Shown here in pieces: positions 45,801 to 57,800 of a stretch of 64,000 nt of DNA (the stretch's first letter is position 1; each line of letters begins with the position of its first letter). The stretch lies in the NCBI GenBank assembly GCA_950022655.1, contig OX465583.1, forward strand, positions 66,076,652-66,140,651, given 5' to 3'. The notes under the pieces were generated by a model, which ran no database searches, had not been told where the DNA came from, and worked only from the letters and a program-made list of their open reading frames with translations. The translations under genes were made by a program, and so were the position numbers. The DNA comes from Alentia gelatinosa (taxonomy: Eukaryota; Annelida; Polychaeta; Phyllodocida; Polynoidae).

Positions 45801-48800
45801 TTAGCTATTGAGTATTAGGTACGTTACTTTCACGGCCGTGGAGTACGAGTTCCTAACGTTAAGCCTATGGAGAAAAATACCGGGGTGAGATAATTATCCA
45901 GGTAGCATCGGCTTGCCACATTTTATCAATCTTAAGCTTACTTAAGATGGGGGCAGCCTGACTTTGCTCAGAACCGGGCACAAACTATCTAAGATGTTCT
46001 TCTTTGTCTCTATTGTTAACTTCCCTCTTCCTTTTTCCAGTTTATCAGCGCTGATGTCTATGGTCTATTCTGCTGGGCGTTCTGTGATTTTGGTGACGAG
46101 TTTGAAGTAGTGGACCCAAATGGAGAAGAGCCAAAGGAAATGTTCATATCAAAGATATCAAAGGTGGGTTGAAACGTCGCAAAACATATCGTACTATCTG
46201 AAGCACCTTCATGGATCGTTTTATATTTTGCGACACAGACTCTCAGAATGCCGATCTTTTTCAACTAAATTAGAACTTTTTGTTCACCAAGGTTTATGGA
46301 TTTAGAATTGTTAGCATGAAGCATGCTTTAAAGTTTGTCTTTAGTAGATCGAGATTAGGGCCATCCATGAAATATGTACACAGAATTTCTGAAATTTTGG
46401 ACCCCCCATCCTCCTTCCCAATCTTTTACGCAATAGAACAAAGAACGAGCATACGCAAAATTTTCAAAATCGTTGATCCCCTCCCCATCAGTACGTACAT
46501 ACTTTGTGGATGGCCCCAAAGACACAGGTGGTGACAATATACAGTCCCGTATAGGGCTTCTACAGTAGGTTACAAAACATAAATGATCACCTAACATTTT
46601 CTTTATAACCGGCGCTATACTTGTATATTCTACATAACACAAAATAGCAAGCCTTAATGTAGAAAAGAGAGCATTATCAATATTCTAACCTTTTATTGAT
46701 GCCAGATTTTATAAAACTTTTTCCCATTCTTTCTCTCTGCGCAGAAGTGGAGAAATAAAAATCCGCCCTACCCTTGGCTATTTTGGCCTCATTTTGTTTG
46801 GAATTTTTTTTTTCCAAACACAGACAGTCACTTGCTCGTTGGTTGCGAAGCTGCCTTGTTTTCATACTTTTATTGATGCCATGTGTTTACCGTTGATCTC
46901 TGTGATGTTGACTCGGATGACAGGCCAACCCTGGAGTGGTCACCTCACTCGAGAACAAGATGCACGGTTTTGAGGATGGTGATACCGTAATGTTCAGGGA
47001 GATCTGTCTTTCTTTGAAATATGTACACAGAATTTCTGAAATTTTGGAACCCCCCATCCTCTCTCCCAATCTTGTACACAATAGATCAAAGAAGGAGCAT
47101 AAGCAAAATTTCCAAAATCGTTGACCAACCCCCCCCCCCCCCCCCCTCAGTGCGTACACACTTTATGGATGGCCCCATAGACAGTGGTCATGGCAATTTA
47201 GTCCCATATAGGGCTTCTACAGTAGGTTACAAAACATATATAATCACCTAGCATTTTCTTTATATTGAAATTTCTAACTGGTGCTATATATATATATATT
47301 CTACATAATGCAAAAGAGGAAGCTTTATTTTAGAAAATGGAGCATTATGAATATTCTAACTTTTTAATGATACCATGTATTTACCGTTGATCTCTATTAT
47401 TTTGTCTCTGTTAACAGGCCAACCCTGGAGTGGTCACCTCACTCGAGAACAAGATGCACGGTTTTGAGGATGGTGATACCGTAACGTTCAGGGAGATCTG
47501 TGGTACATCTGCGCTAAACGGACAACACTGCAAGATTCAAGGTACGCGTCTCACCCCAAACCTAATCACAAACCCTTTATTTTGGTTTCATTGTAAAACC
47601 TTTTAACAGGGATGCCAGTTCATGTTTTGATTTACAGAATAAGGAAATAATTCCTCATGTAATATTGATGTACCAACTTCTAAGTTAACTTATTCAACCA
47701 AAGCCCATGATCACCCACTGAACGTAAAATGTAAAAATTTGAGCTTTCCCTAGATCCCCCACTAATGCACATGTAATTAGTAGACCCTGCATTGCAATAA
47801 CAAATATTTCATTGGTTTTTTTATCTGACCCCAACTGGCAAGCCCTGTTTTAGGAATTGGTGATATTTTAAGGAGTTGGTCTATGACCGACACTGTCAGT
47901 TGCAGGGGATTTCACACCAATATTGAAAGTAATGATAAGGCATGTGTTAAAGTAAAGTTTGAATCAATATATGAGTATGACTGAGCATGTGCTACTTCTG
48001 TAATGATGTGAAGAATGAAATCTTATTTCATAAACAATAGTAAAATGGATTGCATTTAATGATCTAGGAATAGAATTTCAGATGAGTTTCTTATTGTTGT
48101 GATAAAGAATTTTCAGGTGACGTGCCTCTTTAGATAAGAGACAAAAAGATATCTCGGTGTGTCAGTACATATTGTTTGCAATTAGGGGATGCTTTACCGC
48201 CACTAGTTATACAGGATATAACAGTATTATTTTCTTTCAATTGATAGAAATAAGTTTCGTTTGGTTGAGATGACAATGTTGACAAATCTGTGTGAGATGC
48301 GAGAACAGTAAATATTATTCTCGATGAGAAGCCGAGTTAAGGATAAGCTACTCTCCGAAGACAAAGCCTGTGAGATAGATGAGTGTCTCTGAAGTATTAT
48401 CCTACCCCTAATAAAAAACGCCATAGGCTTAAAATTGGATTTCTTTATGTCATGGGTGTGACATAAAGTGTTGTTAATGCCACTACTTTCTAATACTGAA
48501 AAAATGTGGAAACAGGGTAGGATAAAATCTAGACGCCACTCGTTTGAGTTTGAGTTTACTGATGTCACTCATTTTGTGGGCTCTGCAATATCTTCGACTC
48601 GTGAAATTATGGAGCACATAAAATGTGTGACATAAATAAACCCAGACTCAAACTCGTGACGTCCCTTCATATTATTAATAATCTTGATATATAACCTATT
48701 TCAGTGTTGTCTCCGTATGCATTCTCCATCTGTGATACAAGCGGGGCCGACTTTGGCGAATATGAGAACGGCGGAATCGCCACCCAGGTCAAAGTACCGA

Positions 48801-51800
48801 TCACCATGACATTCGTAAGTGTCTAGCTCCACAGCGACAATTCATGGCCCCTTTTTTTTAAATAACGACGCTCTTTTATTTCATTCAATATCAACTCAAC
48901 ATGGCAACGTGTTTAGCATGTAAACATCCCTCGGTGGACAAATGCGTTATATCACCCCTGGTCCAAATTTAGCCATAGGAATAACATAAAAAAAATACAT
49001 AATGATCACCCCAGTAAAGTGATAATACTATGCCATGGCCATGAAGGAGTGAATGCGAGATAACGTCATATGCAATTGGTCAATCAGCAGCAAGGATTTC
49101 ATAGGGAAGACTAGACATGAACATAGAGATTTAAACGTTCCTAACTGGATTTGCGAAGTTATTTGAATTATTCCAATATTGCGATGCTATTCTGTTGTCC
49201 ATGAAAGGTTTGAGATAAATCCAGAACCGCACTCGAATCGTAAAGTTAACAGTACTCCACTCATTTGGATGCACCGTAATTGTCACTTGGCTTTGCCTTG
49301 ATGACGATTACAGAGCATCCAAACTTGCAGAGTATTGTCTAGGAACCACTAGTTCCTCTATATATGTGATCTTACATTTACTTATTGTACCTTAATAAAG
49401 AAAATCGTATCATAGGTGCTATACACTTACAATCAAAAGAGGATCCAGTTTTAGAAATTCAGTTTCAAGGTAGGATTTTAGGATTTGATATGAGAGCTAG
49501 TCTGACCAATTTCAAGCTTTCACCACTTTTATTTTGTTTTTAGGTGGTATTTATCCCCCCTTTTCTGTGTACTCTTGAGATAACCAGATGGAATCGGTGT
49601 TACAAAAATATTATGGGTCTGAATTTTTATTATTAGAAGAGCATATGGGAAGTCTTGTTTAAAAGAATTAAATAAAATTTAGAAAAAAAAGAAATCTTGT
49701 TGATAAATTAGTATGATATACATATTATCTGATTATCTTCTCGTTTAATTTTAGGAGTCGATGGAACAACAGCTCAAAGCGCCCTCTCTGCTAATCCCTG
49801 ACCTCAGTAAGTTTGACGTAAGTATGAAACCATCGTTTGTAAGCTTCAATGCAATATGCTTCCGTTGCTCTATCTGCAAACAATTGTAAAATTGATACAA
49901 AAATTGTTTTTTTTTCTTTATTTTTAATTCAGAGAAAAATACACACACAATCATCTTATAGTTGCCGTTCTTCTTTCTATGATAACGAATGAATAAAAAA
50001 AAGCGTTACACAGCTCGTAATTGTAGTTAATAATTTCTTGATATGTTTAGATACACGTGACAAGTGATATGGCTCTGATTGGTTCTGACACATGCGTCTC
50101 AATATCTATTATCCATTTGATTGTTGTCATTTACCTTTTAAGTGATGTAATCCAGTGAAACCCCCAAACTTGGAAAGAGACATAAGGCTGAATGACGGTT
50201 CAATAAGTCCCAAGGCGGACTCTATATTCAATTTCTGGCCGACGTTTCGGAACACACGGTCCTTCTTCAGGGCATTAAATACAAGTTACCTTTTACCTTT
50301 TAGTAAGAACTTCTGTTGTCTTGCCTAGTTTCTTTTCACCTTTTCATGCTGTACATTTTAACATACACTTATACAACACAAGACAGAATTTAAAATAACG
50401 TTCGTTCATGTTGCATAGATTCTAATAATATTAATTCTAATAATATTAATAATGTATTTTGTGCACTTCAGGCCCCAGCTAGTCTGCATCTAGGACTCCT
50501 CGCCTTTCATACATTTAAAGCCAAACATGGACGGCTGCCTAATATTAGGTGAGACTGAATATATTCTAGATATATTATTAGTGTTAAGCGACACTAGTCA
50601 GTCGTGTATATTCTTTTCTTTCGTCTTCCCCACGTAGTTCTCCAGAACAGATTCTTTTTATGAATTCCAGGGTTCGTACAGAGCCTGGAAAAGCCTGGAA
50701 TTATGCTTTTGGGTTTTCCAGGCCTGGAAAAGCCTGGAATTCTCACAGAGAGCCTGGAAAAACCTAGAAGAGCCTGGAAAATTTAGTTTTGCATAAAAAC
50801 ATTTTTTTAGTCTATGAAATTCTGGTCATTATTAAACCAGAATATATTTCTTTGAGAGAGTTAATTTCCCTTTGTTGAGTTTGCATTTGGACTCCTTGGT
50901 GTTGGTTACATCAAGAATTCTTTTTGGTATTTTTTGTCTTCATCTTTATAACTTGTGATGAGTATGTATTCGAGGCTAACGAAGCCAACTGTTCACGTTG
51001 ACCTCAGAAAAAAATGATACTTTATAACATGTGTTATATCATTTCATTAATATCCCTTTTTTCTGTGCGAATACGCTTCTCATGGATCCTATATCCTTCT
51101 ATATTGAAACTTTTTATAAATAATGTTGATAAAAGAACTCTTAAGACATATAAATTCAAAATATTACACAATTCAGATAATTAAGTATAAATGATTAGAT
51201 CACATCGTTGTAACTGAACTAGGTAACTAAGGTTGTTTAGGTAAATCTACCGGTTTTTTGGACTTAAGGACTACAAATAAGGATAATCGTGTATTGTCAC
51301 TAATGATATCAGTTTTCAATTAACAGATGTACCAAAGACGCGGAAGTCCTGATTTCTATCGCAAAAGACTTAAATTCTCAACGTGAAAACAAGGTAAGGT
51401 CACATCTAGATTCTTGGATGCAGATAAACAATTCATCATGGATCTCCTATATATGTCAACTTACTGAAAACGGTAATGGATAATACTTAAACAGTAGGTA
51501 AAATATGATGGCAATGGTAGTATAATAGCCATTGTGCTATGGGGGTGGCCATCTTGCCCCCAACGCCAATCAAAACACCAGGTGGTGGGTCCAGTTACCA
51601 ATGGATTTTTATTCAACATATTTCTCATGCTTGTCACCGAGAGGTTTTAGCCTTGTATCATCATTATTTATAGATTATAACAGAAGACAACAGTGGTTGT
51701 CCCCCACTACAGCGGCGCTATCTTATGATTTCTGGCGGATGATAGAAGAAATAGCAATCACTCTGTGCTCTATACAAGATGAGGGTAGTTGATGGTTTCA

Positions 51801-54800
51801 CAGTACAGTGGGGTTGGGGAGTTAGCTAAGGCACTGGACTTGTAATCCCAAGGTTGTGGGTTCGAGTCCCACTACAGCCACTCTTCTCCTTCATCCCCAG
51901 CAGTGGTAGATTTACTGCTATATCAAAGGCCAATCTATGTGGTGTGGGAAGTAAAAGAATTCTCAGCTGGGTAAGGTATAGGGGTGAGATTTCTACCTAA
52001 ATTCTTCACATAAATTTGAGAAAGTGGTAATAACCTGTAATTGTTAACTGGACGTTAAATCAAAGCTATGTGTAATGTATAAATTGTCGCTAGATCAGGA
52101 ACTGATTGATGATAGGAAGAGAGGCACAAGGGATGACCAAAAAGTGAGGTTTAAAGAATATTGGTTTAAGGGACAAACATACAAATGCTCCTCAATGTAC
52201 CGAGGCATAGTTGCTTGGAACAAGTTAGATACTAATGTACAAAGGGCAACAACTAAATGTTTAAATCTCTGATAAATGCATAAGCAGTTATTGTTTGGGC
52301 TATCACTATAGTGTATTCAACCTCCGTTTTTCATCATCTCATTCCATCCACTTATAAATCCGCGCCATTGTAATTACCACAGCTGATTGTAAACACGGTT
52401 CTCCATGGAAGAACTGTTCCCTGTAACAGATTGGAGAAATAATCATTATTAAAAGAAAAAAAATTATCCAAACATCCAACCAATCACGGTACGGTATGCT
52501 CATGTATTTTTTCCCTCTCCAGGTTGAGTCGCTCGACGCAGACTTGCTGCGCATACTGTCCTACACGGCTCAAGGTTGCTTCGCTCCGTTGTGTGCTGCG
52601 CTTGGTGGTTGTGTAGCCCAGGAGGTACTAAAAGCGCTCACTGGCAAGTTCACACCCCTCAACCAATGGGTAAGTGGGATAATAACTGTTCTTTTTGGGG
52701 GATCAGTTTGCTTACATACATAGTATTGGTCTACCACCTTTCCATGTTACAACAAAAATAGAACAGGTTGGGCTTTATCTGGTTCAGAAAAGATTTTCAT
52801 CAATGTATATCGCATCCTTTACTTACCCGGGACGATATTAGGGAGGTTATTTGCGTCTGGAGGGTCTATTGTAGAAAGGTTCTGACGGGGTTAAGAACAG
52901 TCCCTGCTGTACAAGATATATGTGAACAGCTGTGTTTTAGTAGAAACCGAACGAGATTTAGTCGTGTTAGTGTTTATCGCACAATTGGCAGGTCGCGAAT
53001 TATTGCGCGAGGCGTTAGCCGAGCGTAGTGAAAAGCAGACCTGACAAGAGTGCAATAAACACTAACACTACCAACTCGAGTTCAGTTTAGTATTTATCCT
53101 ACCCCTTCTCCATTAATCCATTTCTTACCCACGTGCAATAAATAGCACTTTACTGCATGCTCACTAGAATAGTCGGTCAATGTTAAGCCTATGGAGTTTT
53201 TTTATTAGGGGGCCATCCATAAAGTATGGATGCAGAATTTCTGAAAATTTTGAGCCCCACCCCCCCCCCCCTCCCGATCTTGTACGCAACAGAACACAGA
53301 GGGAGCATACGCAAATTTTTCAAAAATGTTGACCCCCGCCCCCCCTCGGTGCGTACATACTTTATGGATGGCCCCTAGGGGTAGGATAAGTGTCTGATAT
53401 CTACATGTATACATTTATTATCAAGTGCATGAAATGTAGAGCCTGTTATGCTGAATGCATTAACCATATAAAAAAAATGACATTGTCAGAGCTCGAATTT
53501 CAAATATTGTATGTCATGCAGATAGTAAATTTATTAAGATTTCAGAGGGTTTAAACAAGTACAACTCAACATCTGCCCAATTCGGTTTAGGTGATGGCTT
53601 TATTGGTGTAAACAACTATGTACAACGTTTCGGCAAAGTTAGCCTTTTTATTAAGATTTGTCAAGATTTCTGCACATATTGATTTTAACGTAAATTTCTC
53701 TTGTTTCAGCTATGTCTAGATGCAAGTGAGCTTGTATCCAAGTTAGACGATGTGGATGCGGCAACATTCCAACCTATGTAAGAGCAATTATAAGATATCT
53801 CATTTCTATTAAAACTGACCTAATAATATCAAAATGTTGGCACAAATTATAGATCGAGATATACTGATTTCTATTATCAACTTGAGCTTATGATTCACTG
53901 AATTGTTTACCAAATTATACGACTGAATTGCATCACTCACATTATAAAACATGCACCCACTGCCGCCGATTCACCACAATAAACCTTACAATAGTCTACG
54001 ATTAGAAATATCTTATGCTATGGACAATGAATCAATTTTTTATTTCAATCGAGGAGTCAGTCATAAGGCCTATCGTGAGGTGCATCGGTACCATGATCAC
54101 CTCACCAAAACTTATGATGCAGATTTAGAAAACGTGGCTAAGAACACTTCTAACCCCAACCGATGCTACCTTGAAATGACAATTACCGTCAGATCCAAAC
54201 CATTGCGATGCTACCTCCAGGTGAACATTGTCAAAAGAACAATGCAGCATAACAACCACCCGTCACGCCTGTGACATCACACAGGCGCGGACACTCTCCA
54301 ACCATGATTTAGATTAGCAAGCGTAGTACAGAACCAAGCATATTACTGGCTACCAAGCCTAATAGATCGGTGCATCTATCAGGTTCAAACCATACGGGAT
54401 TTGGGTTCTCAAGCGGAACATCCAATTCCTCTCAATGCGGTTGCGCAGATACTGTGCGGCCTCCGTATCGGGGGCCTGGTGTATAAAGTCTAGTATGGTA
54501 ATTTGTACATCACCTAGGCCCATATGGCCCTTGGTGTTGAAGTGGTACCCCATATCCGTATCGAGGTGTGCATATTTAATGCGGTAGAAGTGCTGTTGGA
54601 AGCAGTCCATCAGTCTCCTTTTGGTTTTTCCCACATATTGTGTGGAGCATCTTGTGCAAGTAAAGGCTGTATTCCACCAAACAACCGCTTTTTCAATGTC
54701 AACAGACGTTTCAGCCGACGTCGGTTGAAACATCTGGAAAAAATGGCCTCAAAATGTGTCACAGCTCCACCGAACCCCCAACAGACGCTCATGTGGTCGC

Positions 54801-57800
54801 CATACGACCGTCTGGTGGGTTCAAAGTTCCAGCAGATCCTAGCCGATGCCCCTGCCGTGGCGCCGACTGATGGACGTTGGGCGCATTTCCCGTAGTAATC
54901 GAGTTCTCCGATAGGCGGCGCAGCGTGCGATGATACACTGCGACGCTCCGAACCCGCGAAAGCCGCGGAGCAGTGTATCAGCGTGTCAGGATTTGTATGG
55001 GAACGGTCAGAATAACCGCGGAGTTACACATTTAATCGAACAATGAAGGTAAATAAAGATAAGGATTGATGTTATGAATGTGTATGGCACGCTATGGTGC
55101 TAGAATTCTGCCGAAAATATCGAAAGTGTCGGAATTTTCTATGTCCGTCCACGGCTTCGGGTATCGCTCGCGCTATGTTGGCGGCGTTCCCTCGCCGCAA
55201 CTCCCAGCAGAACCCGCGGGCGGGTGTCGTACTCTTCAAATGCATCGGCCAGATGCTCAATTCCAGCCGATAAAAACCTAATCAATCAGTTTTTTGCCAG
55301 ATGGGAAAATTCTGTCTCTTGGAGGTTTATTGGAGTATCGGTTAGGATATCCCCTGAAAATATCTTGTTGGTGGAAGCGCATTTCAACTGGCTCTCCTGC
55401 CAGACGCTCAGCAACCGTGAAGCGACACTCCAACGACCCCCAATATCCTCCAACAGACGTCTGTCTGTTGAAACGTATGGCAGGAGAGCCGACGCCTGCT
55501 GAAACGGCTGGTGTGTGCTTCCACCAACCTGACAGATTATTAAAATAGAGCAGATCTGCCAGCAACCGCCATACGGGCGCTGTACAACGTTTTTGTCTTG
55601 TTGGTGGAATACAGGCTTAATGCAGTAGATTAGATTGGAACTCTGGCAGCACACACAAAAACAAAACAAAAAAACAACTTATGATGCATGCCGCTGTACC
55701 ACGAAACGGACCTCCCGACGTACTACAATCTGGCCAGTATGTGTCATATTGTGTCGTTGCGCGTCTATCGTTGCGCGTCGTTGTGCATTGTTGTAGGTGG
55801 GTGCCATGTCTTACTGTCACTGTATTTCTTGAGACCATTCAAAGCATTTTCGAGGCCCTCTCTTTTTTTAACTAAAATAGTTATTCTATATTTTCATTTT
55901 TTCAGAGGCAATCGCTACGACGCTTTGAAGATATGTATAGGTGGTGATATGTGTAAGAAGTTAGCAGACCTTCGCTTATTTATGGTACGTTTAGAGAACT
56001 GTCTGCATGATAATTATCTTGATGGTTGTTCTATACTCCTGACGAATAATTAAAGGCATGCCAGATAATTTGCCTTGAAAACTAAAACCCATGTCAATAT
56101 CCTGAAAATTGAATATGATGATCTCCAAGTGTTGTCTAACACATGTAACTTAAAAAGGGGGGGGGAGGGGGTCATCACGCTAGAGATAAATATTATTATA
56201 ATATTATAATAGGATATATAGAAATTCTAAAAGTTGTTTTTCACAGAGTAAAACCTATGTGATTTTCTTACAACTTTCACAAAGTATAGGGAATTTATAG
56301 TACTACACATTTAAGCTTTTGAAATCATAGTCCTTGTGGAAAAACGGGGCCTAGCAAGTTCATATCCTTCTTCCACCGTTTTTTTTCCAACCACGATGCT
56401 CCTCGAAGCCTCACTGAATGAACAAATTTACGCACACATAGGTTACAGTCCTTGTTTTTAGAGAATTGAAGAATACTATATTTTTCAGTACATATCCTAC
56501 ATAAATCAGTCAAGTGCAAATTGGCTTAATTTACCTATTGGGTTAGGTCAAACTTGATATTACTATATACCTATATGCAAATGTCTCACTTTTACTGACC
56601 AGTAGTAAAAATTCTGTTTGTCACTGAGTGATGAAAGAATATCTATACATCCCTCTGTACCATGTGACCACTCATTCTGCTGTTTAGTGAGTTGTAGGAT
56701 GGCATTTTTAATGATTTCTAGGTATATAATAATAAAGAGACACAGTGACTGTGACTGAATTCCATCTGTTCCTCGATATTTTGGTCAGAAATACTTGCCT
56801 CGTTCATCAAACTCAGTGAGTATTTCTGATCAAAATATCTCTGAACAGATTCAATTCAGTCACACTAACTATGTCTCTATATAATATGTTATACATCACT
56901 GATTTGGTACCAGAATAAGTCAGAGGAACCAGTTTGAGTAGATAATTGTCAGGGTTTCAAAATCACCAGGCGACACCACTGTATTATAGGATATACCTTT
57001 ACAACAAGAAAAGTGAGTTAGGCTCTCAGTAATATTTGCATACAGATCTATAGGCGTTAATTCATTATACTCCAAAAATGTATCGAGTAAGACAAAAAAC
57101 TGAAAAGGCCACCGAGGTGGGGAAGAGAATGTGTTATGAGCCTTAAAATTGTAGGTGATTTTTATGACCATGCTGAATTTAGACTGTTATGTTCAAAACG
57201 ACAATATCTTTGAAACGTTTGTTGAAATCACATACCCCTCTGCCCCACAAAGAAAAGTATGATCCAGAACTTGATATAGAACATTTCATTTTAGGTTGGA
57301 TGTGGTGCCATTGGCTGCGAAATGTTGAAGAACTACGCCCTTCTAGGCGTGGGGTCATCAGACCATGGACAGGTGTGTAGCATTCACTCATCTAATTATT
57401 TGCTCTTGGGGGTGGGGAGTCAGCTCAGTGGTTAAGGCACTAGACTTGTAATCCCAAGGTTGTGGGTTCGAGTCCTACTGCAGCCACTTTTCTACTTCAT
57501 CCCCAGCAGTGGTAGATTTACTGCTATATCAAAGGCCAGTCCTTCTCATACCATGTCTGTGGTGCGGGAACTAAATAAACTCTCACTTCGGTGAATGTGT
57601 AGGGGTGAGATTTCTACCTAAGTTCATCTCATAGATTCGATCACCACCTTTGTGGTGTAAAACCAGCGAGAAAAAGCTGAACCATGAGTTAGTCCCTATA
57701 TACCCTCAGGGTCCCCTGGGACGTTGAATAAACAAACAAACCAAACCAAATCATTTGCTCCCGTAAAGATTGTATGGACATAATTTTTTCATAGAATAAC

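Larger units (their letters stand above)
44164..46040. other. UBA6 intron 5
   Basis: Holds a pogo-like MITE (44,982-45,065), a hammerhead-like motif (45,393-45,418), a foldback element (45,610-45,765) and the 'cctatggagaaaaatacc' dispersed repeat up to 45,895. The frame open on the minus strand at 43,941-44,405 overlaps exon 5 and is a shadow. Confidence 0.6.
53778..55905. other. UBA6 intron 13: nested retroelement and MITE
   Basis: Contains the Penelope-like fragment (minus) and the Harbinger-like MITE inside it. 53,778-54,130 and 55,665-55,905 show nothing recognisable. Confidence 0.7.

Noticed and set aside
53505..53660. Additional Penelope-like 3' signature ('acaacgtttcggcaaag')
   Set aside because: Only a short phrase matches; too little to assign.
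53951..54274. 107-codon plus-strand frame before the retroelement
   Set aside because: Partly antisense to the retroelement 3' region repeated at 4.5 kb; no recognised domain.
54524..54895. 123-codon plus-strand frame in the MITE/retroelement region
   Set aside because: Shadow of the minus-strand GIY-YIG domain continuing into the MITE.
57409..57485. Functional tRNA gene
   Set aside because: A and B boxes are present, but the cloverleaf is degenerate and the same head, body and tail recur at a dozen places; it is the head of a SINE.
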